64,000 bases of DNA from Shiella aurantiaca (GTDB lineage Bacteria > Bacteroidota > Bacteroidia > Cytophagales > Cyclobacteriaceae), in contig JAUHJS010000006.1 in the NCBI GenBank assembly GCA_030412945.1, positions 173,511-237,510 on the forward strand, written 5' to 3'. The position numbers were made by a program, and so were the translations under genes. Under the pieces are notes generated by a model. It did no database searches. It was not told the origin of the DNA and saw only the letters and a list, made by a program, of their open reading frames with translations. Positions 30,809-40,044 of this stretch are shown one piece after another. Position 1 is the first letter of the stretch. Every line of letters begins with the position of its first letter.

Positions 30809-31754
30809 ATATATCACCGAACATAAACTCACCAACCGGATTACCCGGTTTCTCAAGCAAACACGGTTTAAAAACACAGATGCCACCTATTATCAGATAG
30901 GAAAGCAGTTTATAGACGCCACCAAAAAGAATCACATTCAAGAACGGGCCAACAATGTGGCATTCAACTTTGTGATGGCTATTTTCCCTACGGTCATCTT
31001 CTTATTTACCCTCATTCCTTATATTCCGATAGAAAACCTCGACAAGCACATTATGGAGTTTATCCAGCCTCCCGTGCTCCCTGAGAGCTTGTATGAGTCA
31101 ATCTCCGAAACGATTTTTGATATCATTAGCGTACAACGTGGCGGGCTCCTTTCCTTCGGTTTCTTTTTGGCGCTGTATCTCTCTACCAATGGTATGATTT
31201 CGCTTATGGGAGCCTTTAATCGCAGCTACCGCTCTCATGATAAGCGCGGATTCATCAAAAGTAGGTTGATTGCCACTTTACTTACCGTGCTCATGGCCCT
31301 CATCATTTTCATTGCTATTTTGCTGCTAATTATAGGGGAGGTCACCCTCGACTTCCTTACCAAGCACGGATTGGTTTTCATAGAAGATTATACTATATAC
31401 CTTTTATTCCTTCTTCGCTTCATTGTTATATTCTTTGTATTTCAAATTGGAGTATCCACCATTTACTATTTAGCACCCAGTGTAAAAAGGCGTTGGCATT
31501 TTTTCTCAGCAGGTTCGGTATTGGCGGCATTAGCCTGTGTGGGCGTTTCTTTCGGCTTTTCCTATTACATCAACAACTTTGGTGCTTACAATAAGCTCTA
31601 TGGCTCCATCGGAGCGCTTATCGCCATAATGGTCTGGATATCAATGCTTTCATTAATACTTATGTTAGGCTTTGAGCTCAACGCCAGTATAGAAAAGGCC
31701 ACGGGACTCAATAAGGCACTCAACCGCTTCTTGAAAAACGAGAAAAAAGTTTAA
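30789..31754 (+). CDS. YihY/BrkB-family inner membrane protein
   Basis: 321 residues from ATG 30789, overlapping the end of the thioesterase gene. Six hydrophobic segments are visible, with the conserved NNVAFNFVMAIFPTVIFLFTLIPYI start, LYGSIGALIAIMVWISMLSLILMLGFELNA near the end. Once named ribonuclease BN, the family is now considered a membrane protein of unknown role. Third gene of the mltG operon. Confidence 0.88.
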   Translation: MKLAITKYITEHKLTNRITRFLKQTRFKNTDATYYQIGKQFIDATKKNHIQERANNVAFNFVMAIFPTVIFLFTLIPYIPIENLDKHIMEFIQPPVLPESLYESISETIFDIISVQRGGLLSFGFFLALYLSTNGMISLMGAFNRSYRSHDKRGFIKSRLIATLLTVLMALIIFIAILLLIIGEVTLDFLTKHGLVFIEDYTIYLLFLLRFIVIFFVFQIGVSTIYYLAPSVKRRWHFFSAGSVLAALACVGVSFGFSYYINNFGAYNKLYGSIGALIAIMVWISMLSLILMLGFELNASIEKATGLNKALNRFLKNEKKV

Positions 31755-31772
31755 TCTTTTTCTGTCAATAAA

Positions 31773-31803
31773 TTTGACAAACCAATAAACACTAGTATTT
31801 TTG
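31773..31803 (+). promoter_or_regulatory. Promoter for tRNA-Ser
   Basis: TTTG (31773-31776), 19 bases, TATTTTTG (31796-31803), a perfect Bacteroidota consensus 17 bases before the mature tRNA 5' end. Confidence 0.8.
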
Positions 31804-31820
31804 CACCCACAAATCGACCA

Positions 31821-31905
31821 AGAGGGATGGCAGAGCGGTCGAATGCGGCGGTCTTGAAAACCGTTGAAGGTCACACTTCCGGGGGTTCGAATCCCTCTCC
31901 CTCTG
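31821..31905 (+). tRNA. tRNA-Ser (TGA)
   Basis: 85 nt, a class II tRNA with a long variable arm. The acceptor AGAGGGA pairs with TCCCTCT; the anticodon stem CGGT/ACCG holds TGA. The 3' CCA is not encoded. It has its own promoter and terminator. Confidence 0.96.
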
Positions 31906-31907
31906 CT

Positions 31908-31937
31908 AAAGCCTCGCAAATGCGAGGCTTTTTTTTT
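31908..31937 (+). terminator. Terminator after tRNA-Ser
   Basis: AAGCCTCGC and GCGAGGCTT pair around a short AAAT loop, with nine T following. Begins 3 bases past the tRNA. Confidence 0.92.
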
Positions 31938-31959
31938 ACCTTAAGTCCAACTTTTACCT

Positions 31960-32847
31960 ATGAACCACAGGATATTGAACGGTGTAGAACTCATTACCAA
32001 GCAAGAGAATCGCAGACGGCTTTATTTTGGCATAAAGCTCCTCCTCTTTCTGGTAATGCTGCTTTTGCGAATCTGGCTTTCGGATACATATGAGGTCATC
32101 AAAAGCCACCAAAGCTGGCTTGATGCACTTTTTCTTTACCTCAGCGCCCACTTGATTGTAACTTTCGGACGATTGCTACTAGTGCGGTTCTACATTGGGA
32201 AAAATCGCATTAAAGACACCATTCGCAACAACTTCATATTGGGTGTCAACCGCATTACCTCAATCATCAATTTCGGGATATTGATAGTGGCCTTATTCAA
32301 GGCATTTGAAGTGGACTTGCGGGAATTCTTTACCTCAATTAGCATTGTGGCGGCTGCCATTGCCCTCATTTCCAAGGATTACATCTCCAACATGATCAAT
32401 GGGATGATTCTGATGTTTTCGGATCAGCTTTCCTTAGGCGACCAAATCAAGATTGGTGAGCACAAAGGCCGTATCATGGACATCACGCTATTGAATGTGA
32501 TGATAATGACCGATGAGGACGATTTAATTTATATCCCCAATAATGTGGTACTGAACACTTCTGTAATCAACCACAGCAAAAACAGTGAAAAGAAACTGGT
32601 TTTTGAATTCAGTCTTAGTTTGGCCAAGCAAAGGAAAGTTCAGGAAATAGAAGACACCCTGCGGGAATCATTGAATGAATTCCTAGAGTTCATCAAACCT
32701 GATACCATCCGACTAAAAGTAACACACATTGAAAAAGACGCCATACAGCTCAACTTTCAATTGACCGTGTTTAGTGAAAACCGAATGAAGGAGAAGGAGA
32801 TAAAAAGAAGAATCAACGAGGCTATTATTGAGCGACTAAACGATTAA
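31960..32847 (+). CDS. MscS-family mechanosensitive channel
   Basis: 295 residues. Membrane helices lie at about residues 25-45, 60-80 and 105-130; the third is followed by the MscS pore-lining region (FTSISIVAAAIALISKDYISNMINGMILMFSDQLSLGDQIKIGEHKG) and the beta domain. The channel releases solutes on osmotic down-shock. It ends 2 bases before the converging next gene. Confidence 0.92.
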   Translation: MNHRILNGVELITKQENRRRLYFGIKLLLFLVMLLLRIWLSDTYEVIKSHQSWLDALFLYLSAHLIVTFGRLLLVRFYIGKNRIKDTIRNNFILGVNRITSIINFGILIVALFKAFEVDLREFFTSISIVAAAIALISKDYISNMINGMILMFSDQLSLGDQIKIGEHKGRIMDITLLNVMIMTDEDDLIYIPNNVVLNTSVINHSKNSEKKLVFEFSLSLAKQRKVQEIEDTLRESLNEFLEFIKPDTIRLKVTHIEKDAIQLNFQLTVFSENRMKEKEIKRRINEAIIERLND

Positions 32848-32849
32848 GT

Positions 32850-33746
32850 TTATTTCGTTTTAAAGATGATGTTGCCCATGGCTACATCTACATTAAAACT
32901 GAGCAGATTCTCTGCATCGGGGGCATAGCTGGTGTTTACGAAAACATTCTTTTTGATTTCGCGGAAGTCCTTGGTGAGTCTTACGTGGCACAAAGGCGAT
33001 TCGTTGATGTAAATAATAGTAGGAACCGAATCGTTGCTATTTAGTAAAATCATTAATGTGCCTGCACCCACTCCTGCCGAGATATTGCTCGGCAGCTGGG
33101 TTTCATCACTTAAGTCGAGCATCATTTTACCGAAACCTACTTCTGCTACTACATTTTTAGCCTGAGAATAGGCCATTTTTTCTACCTCCACAGCCCCCAT
33201 ATCTACCTTTATCAAGAAAGTATCCATTTGGATTTTGTTTTTCATGTCGGCCAGATAGGTAACCTTCACATCGGCACTGGCTGAATTAATCTTGAGATTG
33301 GAGATAGACAGACCGGATAAATCTACTCGCGCATCACCAATAAGGTAATTTAAATTCAGGTTGAAAGGGTTTTCTTCTGATAAATAAATCTTCCATACAT
33401 CGGAAGAAGAACTTGTGCTGAAGAAACTCATGAACTGATCTTTAAAGCTGGCACTTACGGCCTGAGGTTGATCTTGATTAAGAGCGATATTAAGATATTG
33501 GGTTTGGTTGGCCAACTGAGTAGTGAAAACCGGATTTACCGAACTATTTTCCGACAAAGCGCCATACACACTCACCACTTGGCTGTTTTGCACGGGCTTA
33601 ATGATGCAGCTACTGTGTGTAGCTTTCAGGTTAAGGGTAACAGGTTTGTTGTCTGCACTTTGGTCGAGACTATAATACTTCTTCCATTGAGCCGAGGCAT
33701 CAAAGGCAAGTATAGTTAGTATCCACAATACAAAGGTCTTTCGCAT
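32850..33746 (-). CDS. Secreted beta-solenoid-like protein, DUF4097-type
   Basis: 298 residues with a signal peptide (MRKTFVLWILTILAFDASAQ, cleavage after the Ala). The rest is a series of short beta strands with alternating hydrophobics (DVKVTYLADMKNKIQMDTFLI, VDMGAVEVEKMAYSQAKNVVAEVGFGKMML) and resembles the putative-adhesin DUF4097 fold. No enzymatic motif is seen. A -7-like box CATCTTTG lies at 33788-33781. Function unknown; envelope location is inferred from the signal. Confidence 0.65.
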   Translation of the reverse strand: MRKTFVLWILTILAFDASAQWKKYYSLDQSADNKPVTLNLKATHSSCIIKPVQNSQVVSVYGALSENSSVNPVFTTQLANQTQYLNIALNQDQPQAVSASFKDQFMSFFSTSSSSDVWKIYLSEENPFNLNLNYLIGDARVDLSGLSISNLKINSASADVKVTYLADMKNKIQMDTFLIKVDMGAVEVEKMAYSQAKNVVAEVGFGKMMLDLSDETQLPSNISAGVGAGTLMILLNSNDSVPTIIYINESPLCHVRLTKDFREIKKNVFVNTSYAPDAENLLSFNVDVAMGNIIFKTK

Positions 33747-33807
33747 ATCGTCTGTAAACGCCCCTTAATTTAATTGGTTTCAAAGATGTGGAAAAAGTCA
33801 TAAAAAA

Positions 33808-33836
33808 AGCAGCAAAATGAGCCATCTTGCTGCTAA
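33808..33836 (-). terminator. Terminator after dnaJ
   Basis: AGCAGCAA and TTGCTGCT pair around an 11-base loop (ATGAGCCATC region). The minus strand continues with seven T at 33808-33801. About 26 bases after the dnaJ stop codon. Confidence 0.85.
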
Positions 33837-33862
33837 ATATAAAATAAGTACAATTCTCTCTT

Positions 33863-34984
33863 TTAGAAAAACTCTTTCATTCGCTCATAAAAGCCTTTTT
33901 CGCGTTTTTCGGGGTTCGGGTTAAAATTTGCAGAGGCACGTAAGCTTTCCAGCTTTTCACGCTCTTCTTTGGTTACCGCAGTTGGCACCCACACATTGAC
34001 ATAAATCAATTGGTCGCCACGGCCATAGCCATTGAGTTCTTTAATCCCTTTATTTTTCAAGCGAAGGATTTTACCTCCTTGTGTACCTGGGTCTATTTTT
34101 ATCTTCACTTTACCATCTATGGTAGGCACTTCTACGGATGTTCCCAGTACGGCATCTACAAAACTGATATGCAAATCGTAAATCACGTTATTGCCATCAC
34201 GTTTTAGCACATCGTCTTCCGTCTCCTCAATAATGATCAGCAAATCACCCGGAATTCCTCCATTGGGAGCTTCATTTCCTTTGCCTGACATAGAAAGCTG
34301 CATGCCTTCGGCCACACCGGCTGGAATTTTCACGGAGATAATTTCCTCCTGCTGCTTCAGCCCGCTGCTATCTACCCCGCTCGGGCGCTGATCGACAATC
34401 TTACCAGAACCACTGCATGACGGACACGCACTGCTCGACACCATTTGACCCAGCATGGTATTGACCACTTTGCGGATTTGGCCTTGGCCTTGGCAAGTGG
34501 GGCAAGTTTTGAAAGTCACCCCATCGGCTGTAACCATACGGTTGACCTTGATTTTTTTCTCTACCCCATTGGCCACTTCGGCTAATGTGAGCTTTAGTTT
34601 GATACGAAGGTTAGAGCCTTTTCGGCCACCTCGTCCTCTTCCTCCGCCACCTCCACCAAAGAAGCTTTCGAAGGGGCTACCGCCAAAGATGTCGCCAAAC
34701 TGGGAGAAGATGTCATCCATATTCATAGAGCCACCTCCGTAGCCGCCTCCGCCACCATTCATGCCTTGGTGGCCGAATCTGTCGTAGCGCTGGCGCTTCT
34801 CTGGATTGCTCAATACCTCGTAAGCCTCAGCCGCTTCCTTGAATTTTTCTTCGGCTGTGGGGTCATTAGGATTTTTATCGGGATGGAATTTGATAGCTAC
34901 CTTGCGATACGCCTTCTTGATTTCTTCCGGAGAGGCGTTTTTACTCACCTCCAAAATTTCATAATAATCTCTTTTCTCTGCCAT
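33863..34984 (-). CDS. dnaJ: Chaperone DnaJ with two CXXCXGXG motifs instead of four
   Basis: 373 residues. J domain at residues 5-70 with HPD at 34-36, a G/F-rich region (72-122), and substrate-binding domains after residue 125. The zinc region has only CPTCQGQG (161-168) and CPSCSGSG (187-194). The places where motifs 1 and 4 normally sit read [13 protein letters not shown] and [15 protein letters not shown], without cysteine. In classical DnaJ motifs 1+4 form zinc site I and 2+3 form site II, so this protein appears to keep only site II. It follows grpE by 20 bases in a grpE-dnaJ operon. Confidence 0.94.
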   Translation of the reverse strand: MAEKRDYYEILEVSKNASPEEIKKAYRKVAIKFHPDKNPNDPTAEEKFKEAAEAYEVLSNPEKRQRYDRFGHQGMNGGGGGYGGGSMNMDDIFSQFGDIFGGSPFESFFGGGGGGRGRGGRKGSNLRIKLKLTLAEVANGVEKKIKVNRMVTADGVTFKTCPTCQGQGQIRKVVNTMLGQMVSSSACPSCSGSGKIVDQRPSGVDSSGLKQQEEIISVKIPAGVAEGMQLSMSGKGNEAPNGGIPGDLLIIIEETEDDVLKRDGNNVIYDLHISFVDAVLGTSVEVPTIDGKVKIKIDPGTQGGKILRLKNKGIKELNGYGRGDQLIYVNVWVPTAVTKEEREKLESLRASANFNPNPEKREKGFYERMKEFF

Positions 34985-35004
34985 GTCAGCTTGTTTGCGT
35001 GTTA

Positions 35005-35559
35005 TTACTGCGCGCCAATTACCACCTTAGCAAAACGAATTACTTTCTCGTTGAGGGTATATCCTTTCTCCACGGTATCCACTACCTTTCCCTTAAGTTT
35101 TTCATCCTGCACAGGAATTTGGGTAATTGCTTCGTGGAGTTCAGTGTCAAAATCTGCCCCGGGAGCTGTATCTTGAGCCTTTAAGCCTTTACCTTCTAAT
35201 ACCTTTACCATTTTGGCATGAATTAAATCAATGCCTGCCTTTACGCTTTCGATATCGGTTTCGGTTTGCATAGCCTTATTGGCTCTTTCAAAATCATCGA
35301 TTATGGGCAAAAGTGCCAAAATCAAGTCTTCGCTGGCTGTTTTTATGAGATCAAGGCGCTCCTTGGCTGTTCTTCTTCTGAAGTTTTCAAAATCGGAATA
35401 CAGACGAAGGTATTTGTCTTTCATCTCTGCCAATTCGTCTGCCACAGAGGCATTATTGGCACCTTCCGCTTGCTCTTCCACCTTGTCCTCGGTCTCGTTC
35501 ACTTCAGCCTTCACTTCTTGTTCTTCTGTATTATTGATTTCTTGCTGTTCTTTTTCCAT
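35005..35559 (-). CDS. grpE: Nucleotide exchange factor GrpE
   Basis: 184 residues. An acidic N-terminal stretch (about 35 residues, rich in Glu) leads into the long coiled-coil with [41 protein letters not shown], then the beta domain ending [12 protein letters not shown]. It releases ADP from DnaK. Adjacent dnaJ confirms the role. No CIRCE operator is evident upstream. Confidence 0.96.
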   Translation of the reverse strand: MEKEQQEINNTEEQEVKAEVNETEDKVEEQAEGANNASVADELAEMKDKYLRLYSDFENFRRRTAKERLDLIKTASEDLILALLPIIDDFERANKAMQTETDIESVKAGIDLIHAKMVKVLEGKGLKAQDTAPGADFDTELHEAITQIPVQDEKLKGKVVDTVEKGYTLNEKVIRFAKVVIGAQ

Positions 35560-35636
35560 TTTTTGCTCTGTTACACATTGTCACCGCAGAGGTTCTTCAA
35601 TTTTTTTGCCAAGCTTGGCATTGTGACATATTGACA

Positions 35637-36629
35637 TTATCCATTTAAGGCCTTCCAAAGCATGTCCTTCAAGGCGTCAATGTTCTTACCACTTACGGAA
35701 GAGATAAAAATCGTTTCAACTTCTTTTGGCAATTCTTTGCGTAGGGCTTCTTCTAATTCAGCATCCAGCATATCCGACTTACTAATGGCCAGAAGGCGTT
35801 TCTTATCCAGCATTTGCGGATTATATTTCTCTAATTCCCCAAGCAAGATTTGGTATTCCTTTTGGATATTGGCCGAGTCGGCCGGAATAAGGAAGAGTAG
35901 AATAGAGTTACGCTCAATATGGCGCAAGAAGCGAATTCCTAAGCCTCGGCCCTCGGCTGCTCCTTCGATAATTCCGGGAATATCGGCCATCACAAAGGAT
36001 TTAAAATCGCGGTAGGCAATTACACCCAAATTAGGCGTAAGCGTGGTGAAAGGATAGTCGGCAATTTCGGGTTTAGCTGCAGAAAGCACAGATAACAAGG
36101 TAGACTTTCCGGCATTAGGAAAACCAACCAAACCCACATCAGCCAACACCTTCAGTTCCAAGATTACCCATTCCTCTCTTCCAGGTTCACCCGGCTGGGC
36201 ATAATCAGGTGCTTGGTTGGTAGAAGTTTTAAAGTGATCGTTACCAAGCCCCCCTCTTCCACCCGGAGTAAGGATAATTTCTTGCCCGTCTTCGGTAATT
36301 TCCGCCTTTAGTTGACCTGTTTCGGCATCGCGAGCTATGGTTCCCAAGGGAACTTCCAAGATCATGTCTTTTCCCTGTGCCCCGGTACGTTTAGCACCTT
36401 CCCCGGGATTGCCCGGTTCGGCAATTACGTGTTTTTTGTATTTAAGGTGAAGAAGGGTCCACAACTGGGCGTTTCCGCGTAAAATCACATGGCCTCCTCT
36501 TCCTCCATTTCCGCCATCGGGGCCACCTTTGTCCACATACTTTTCTCTACGAAAGTGCATAGATCCGGCTCCACCGGCTCCTGAGCGTGAACAAATTTTT
36601 ACGTAATCGATAAAGTTGGATGATGACAT
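35637..36629 (-). CDS. obgE: GTPase Obg/CgtA
   Basis: 330 residues from ATG 36629 ([20 protein letters not shown]), the usual start; the longer frame has no family support. The glycine-rich Obg domain covers residues 1-155 ([22 protein letters not shown]). The G domain has [20 protein letters not shown] and an SKSD motif. It acts in 50S assembly and stress signalling. The extended C-terminal tail found in some Obg proteins is absent. Confidence 0.95.
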   Translation of the reverse strand: MSSSNFIDYVKICSRSGAGGAGSMHFRREKYVDKGGPDGGNGGRGGHVILRGNAQLWTLLHLKYKKHVIAEPGNPGEGAKRTGAQGKDMILEVPLGTIARDAETGQLKAEITEDGQEIILTPGGRGGLGNDHFKTSTNQAPDYAQPGEPGREEWVILELKVLADVGLVGFPNAGKSTLLSVLSAAKPEIADYPFTTLTPNLGVIAYRDFKSFVMADIPGIIEGAAEGRGLGIRFLRHIERNSILLFLIPADSANIQKEYQILLGELEKYNPQMLDKKRLLAISKSDMLDAELEEALRKELPKEVETIFISSVSGKNIDALKDMLWKALNG

Positions 36630-36701
36630 GGCTATATAAAACGATATGCCGGATTTACGCCCGGCATACACCTTTTTTAATGTGGTATGGTACGATATAT
36701 A

Positions 36702-37277
36702 TTATCGAAAGCTTTCGATTTTATCACAAATTTGTTTGAAAATGGCATCAATTTCCCCCACTCCGTGAATCTTGGCGAATCTTCCTTTTTGTTCATAGTA
36801 GTTGGCTACCGGAAGGGTTTCATCATAATACACCTTAATGCGGGTTTTGATTTTTTGCTCGTCTTGGTCATCGGAACGGCCTGAGGTTTTACCTCTTTCC
36901 TTGATGCGTTTTTCCAACTCATCTACCGGCACATCTAAGGCTACCATTCCTGAAATAGGGGTTCCTTTTGAGGCCATCAAAGCATCTAAGGCCTCCGCCT
37001 GAGGAACGGTACGGGGGAAACCATCGAAGATAAACCCGGCAACATTCGGATTTTCTTTCACTTTTTCATCCACCATGCCAATCACGACTTCATCTGGCAC
37101 CAATTTACCTTGATCCATGTAGGTTTGAGCCAGTTTGCCCAAATCGGTACCTTCGCTTAGGTGCTTACGGAACAAATCACCTGTGGCAATATGCGTAAGG
37201 TTGTATTTTTTTATAATGAATTCGCTTTGAGTGCCTTTTCCTGCCCCCGGAGGGCCAAATAAAATAATGTTTAGCAT
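36702..37277 (-). CDS. adk: Adenylate kinase
   Basis: 191 residues. Walker A GPPGAGKGTQ near the N-terminus, FDGFPRTVPQAEAL, and a short LID region (RGKTSGRSDDQDEQKIKTR) without zinc cysteines. It interconverts ATP, ADP and AMP. Located 49 bases after hpt in the same direction; no strong promoter is seen between them. Confidence 0.96.
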   Translation of the reverse strand: MLNIILFGPPGAGKGTQSEFIIKKYNLTHIATGDLFRKHLSEGTDLGKLAQTYMDQGKLVPDEVVIGMVDEKVKENPNVAGFIFDGFPRTVPQAEALDALMASKGTPISGMVALDVPVDELEKRIKERGKTSGRSDDQDEQKIKTRIKVYYDETLPVANYYEQKGRFAKIHGVGEIDAIFKQICDKIESFR

Positions 37278-37326
37278 TACTATCTCGGATTTTTCTAAAG
37301 GGTGTGAATTTACTATTTAAAACCTT

Positions 37327-37857
37327 TTAGTTTAGCTTTAATTGATAAATATCTTTCAAATTTCGGCCATAGCCGTCATAATCAAGGCCGTATCCAACCA
37401 CAAATTTGGGCGGAATTTCGAAACCTACATATTTCAGTTGAAGGGGGTGCTTAAGCGCTTGTGGTTTGAACAAAAGCGTAGCAATTTCCACACTGGCGGG
37501 CTTTTCTTTGGCCAACAGCTTAAGGAAGTAGGCCATGGTATTGCCGGTATCTACGATATCTTCGATTACTACCAAATGGCGGCCACTTAGGTTTTCTTTT
37601 AAGCCAATCATTTTCTGTACCGAACCAGTAGACTCCATGGATTCGTAGCTGGAAAATTTCACAAAAGAAATTTCTGAGCGAATGTGCACCTCTTTCATCA
37701 GGTCGGAGGAGAACATAAAGGCTCCGTTCAGCACCGATAAAAACAAAGGATTTTTATCCTGATAGGCTTCATTTATTTCTTTGCCCAAGGTTTTTACGCG
37801 ACTATCGATTTGCTCGGCCGTGATAAAAATCTCAAACTCTTTATCGTTGATTTGCAT
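37327..37857 (-). CDS. hpt: Hypoxanthine phosphoribosyltransferase
   Basis: 176 residues. The PRPP-binding motif is VVIEDIVDTGNTM, with LSVLNGAFMFSSDL near residue 40 and the C-terminal VGYGLDYDGYGRNL. It salvages hypoxanthine (and often guanine). A terminator-type hairpin with its T-run lies directly before the ATG, downstream of a TATATTTG box. Confidence 0.94.
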   Translation of the reverse strand: MQINDKEFEIFITAEQIDSRVKTLGKEINEAYQDKNPLFLSVLNGAFMFSSDLMKEVHIRSEISFVKFSSYESMESTGSVQKMIGLKENLSGRHLVVIEDIVDTGNTMAYFLKLLAKEKPASVEIATLLFKPQALKHPLQLKYVGFEIPPKFVVGYGLDYDGYGRNLKDIYQLKLN

Positions 37858-37896
37858 AAAAAAAGAACCCTGCTCAAAAGCAGGGGTGCAAATATA
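37858..37896 (-). promoter_or_regulatory. hpt leader: TATATTTG box with hairpin and T-run ending at the ATG
   Basis: On the minus strand TATATTTG (37896-37889) is followed by the stem CCCTGCT/AGCAGGG (37885-37868) and then TTCTTTTTTT, whose last base touches the hpt ATG at 37857. The hairpin can terminate read-through from the M42 peptidase gene; RNA starting at this promoter would begin at or inside the stem. Confidence 0.6.
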
Positions 37897-37950
37897 TGGA
37901 TTTCCTCCTGATATTTAAAAATGCTATTGCTTGATTATTACTTTGTTAGA

Positions 37951-38862
37951 CTAAAGGTGCTTCATTAGGTATTGATACAGGCCCAACATAGCCTTAATAT
38001 CGGCTTTGTGCACTTTCTCATCGGGTGAATGCACGTGGTCTTCCGGAGCTCCCACAAAACACCAGTCGATAGGATAAGGAGACTGATGCAGTTCCCGCCC
38101 ATCGCTAGAGCCATGGGCTTCTACTTCCAATTGAAAAGGAAAACCGCTTTCGGTAGCCAATGCTATGATCTTATCGAGATATACCTTGCGGGGAATGTTT
38201 CGGTCGCGTAGAGAAACCACTACGCCTTTGCCATGAAAAACCCCATCCGTTACCCACGTGATATCGGAAATGAGTGCTTGACGCACTCCATAGGTTTCCA
38301 CCATCCACTTGGCGATTTGAGGCACCGAGCCGCCTCCGTGTTCCTCCCAAGTAGAGAAGGCAATAATGCCATCTTCCAAGGTTTCGGCCAGTTGTAGGGC
38401 ATTGTAAATACCCAGCCGATTGTCGAGATAGCAAGACTGTACGTACGACTTGGTTTCACGAAAATCAGGCTTAAACGTAAGGCTAGTACCACGCTGAATA
38501 GCCCGAGGAAACTGATAAAACAAATAGCCTTCTTCATTCACTTCTAGGGTACATTCGATTGGGCCCAAGGCATCTTGCCCCACCAAGGTATAGCCACTTT
38601 TCACTTCCGGCCCTCCGATGGGTACCAATTGATTTTGATAACGCACGGTAAAACCTACGGAATCCATATGCGCCAATACGGCTGTGCGCGGCTTACCAAA
38701 CACCAGCATCAGGTTATCCTGCCATTCATCGCCATACACCAAGGTAGGCTGCACCTTCCATTTGGGTACATGGGTTTGAATATAATGAAGTAGAAAATCG
38801 CGCAAGGGGCGTTCGCTGCCCGAAGGAGCATGGCACGCGCATAAGGCCTTTAATAATTCCAT
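37951..38862 (-). CDS. M42/M20-type metallopeptidase
   Basis: 303 residues. Metal-ligand pattern: HMD at 65-67, YLDNR with Asp at 147, EEHGGG at 173-178, and a C-terminal VHSPDEKVH. The arrangement fits glutamyl aminopeptidase/M42-type dinuclear zinc enzymes. No signal peptide, so probably cytosolic peptide degradation. A TACCTTTG box lies at 38897-38890 ahead of the ATG. The exact substrate cannot be read from sequence. Confidence 0.82.
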   Translation of the reverse strand: MELLKALCACHAPSGSERPLRDFLLHYIQTHVPKWKVQPTLVYGDEWQDNLMLVFGKPRTAVLAHMDSVGFTVRYQNQLVPIGGPEVKSGYTLVGQDALGPIECTLEVNEEGYLFYQFPRAIQRGTSLTFKPDFRETKSYVQSCYLDNRLGIYNALQLAETLEDGIIAFSTWEEHGGGSVPQIAKWMVETYGVRQALISDITWVTDGVFHGKGVVVSLRDRNIPRKVYLDKIIALATESGFPFQLEVEAHGSSDGRELHQSPYPIDWCFVGAPEDHVHSPDEKVHKADIKAMLGLYQYLMKHL

Positions 38863-38946
38863 AGATTCGGCATCGATTTTAATCGGTCACAAAGGTAGGG
38901 AGTTCAGAAATAGTAAAGTATTTTTATACCCATTACTGTACGAAAC

Positions 38947-39603
38947 ATGGAAATCCCTATTCACATTTTAAACGAAAGCCCCAGCATTGCTGATCAATAC
39001 TTATTTGAAATCAGGGACATTGGGCTCCAAAAGGATCGGTTGCGCTTTCGGAAAAACATGGAGCGATTGGGCACCTTGATGGCCTATGAGCTATCGAAAA
39101 GACTAAATTACGCGCCTCAAACCGCCCACACTCCCTTAGGTACTTGCGAGATTCCTTTAGTAAAAGACGAGGTGGTATTGATTACGGTTTTGCGTGCAGG
39201 ACTCCCCTTTTATCAGGGATTTACAGAGGTTTTTGATCATCAAGACAGTGGCTTTATAGGAGCCTACCGCGCTAAACACGAGGGGCCTGATGTGCACATT
39301 GAACTGAACTATGCAGCCGCTCCGAAATTAGATGGGAAAACTGTACTGATTATAGACCCTATGCTGGCCACAGGTAAATCTATTGTACGTACACTAGAGG
39401 TACTCAAACCCTACGGAGAAGCGACTCATTACCATATTGCCTCAGTAATTGGCGCACCAGAAGGAATAGATTATCTGAAAAGAAACCTTCCAGCAAACAG
39501 TAGCGTTTGGATATGGGCGGTAGATTCGCACTTAAACGAGAAAGCCTATATCATACCGGGCTTGGGCGATGCCGGAGATTTATCCTATGGGGAGAAAGAA
39601 TAA
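38947..39603 (+). CDS. upp: Uracil phosphoribosyltransferase
   Basis: 218 residues. The PRPP loop is VLIIDPMLATGKSIVRTLEVL, with VLITVLRAGLPFYQGF upstream and the uracil-binding tail YIIPGLGDAGDLSYG. It salvages uracil to UMP. It lacks base gaps to the next gene, whose ATG follows the stop directly. Confidence 0.95.
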   Translation: MEIPIHILNESPSIADQYLFEIRDIGLQKDRLRFRKNMERLGTLMAYELSKRLNYAPQTAHTPLGTCEIPLVKDEVVLITVLRAGLPFYQGFTEVFDHQDSGFIGAYRAKHEGPDVHIELNYAAAPKLDGKTVLIIDPMLATGKSIVRTLEVLKPYGEATHYHIASVIGAPEGIDYLKRNLPANSSVWIWAVDSHLNEKAYIIPGLGDAGDLSYGEKE

Positions 39604-40044
39604 ATGAGTGCAGACTGGGGTACGTATATCAGCATGTATTTTTTTACGATGCTGAAATATTTGGCAGGCCCCTCTATTGGGGCTTCACAAGGGATTTCCA
39701 TTTACATTTCCATGCTGATCAATATTGCCAGCATGATGACCGTGGCATTGATATTTTCTTATTTCGGACTCCATGTAAAAGCATGGCTCATTAAATGGGG
39801 TCGCTGGCCTCAGCAAAAGTTTTCACCCAAAACCCGAAGGTTTGTTACCATTTGGAAAAAGTACGGCCTTATTGGCATTGCCTTCTTCACCCCCATTCTT
39901 TTCATGCCCATACCGGGTGTTTTGATTGCTTCAACCTTTGAGGAATCGCGCAAGGCTATACTGCTTCATATGTTTTGGAGCAGCGTGCTTTGGAGTATTG
40001 TGTTCAACTTAATAACCTACCAAGTGAAAGATTGGCTTTTTTAG
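39604..40044 (+). CDS. Small membrane protein of unknown function
   Basis: 146 residues, three to four hydrophobic segments (SIYISMLINIASMMTVALIFSYFG, YGLIGIAFFTPILFMPIPGVLIAS, MFWSSVLWSIVFNLITYQV). The FTPILFMPIPGVLIAS segment slightly resembles small DedA/SNARE-associated or multidrug-export-like proteins, but not enough for a call. It begins immediately after upp and converges on the serine dehydratase gene with a 4-base overlap. Confidence 0.75.
   Translation: MSADWGTYISMYFFTMLKYLAGPSIGASQGISIYISMLINIASMMTVALIFSYFGLHVKAWLIKWGRWPQQKFSPKTRRFVTIWKKYGLIGIAFFTPILFMPIPGVLIASTFEESRKAILLHMFWSSVLWSIVFNLITYQVKDWLF

Noticed and set aside
31665..31919. Minus-strand open frame overlapping tRNA-Ser
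   Set aside because: Antisense to the tRNA and the YihY gene end; typical false frame from tRNA sequence.
35560..35636. CIRCE-like heat-shock operator upstream of grpE
   Set aside because: The palindromic TGCCAAGCTTGGCA and short GTCAC/GTGAC pieces do not match the CIRCE inverted repeat.
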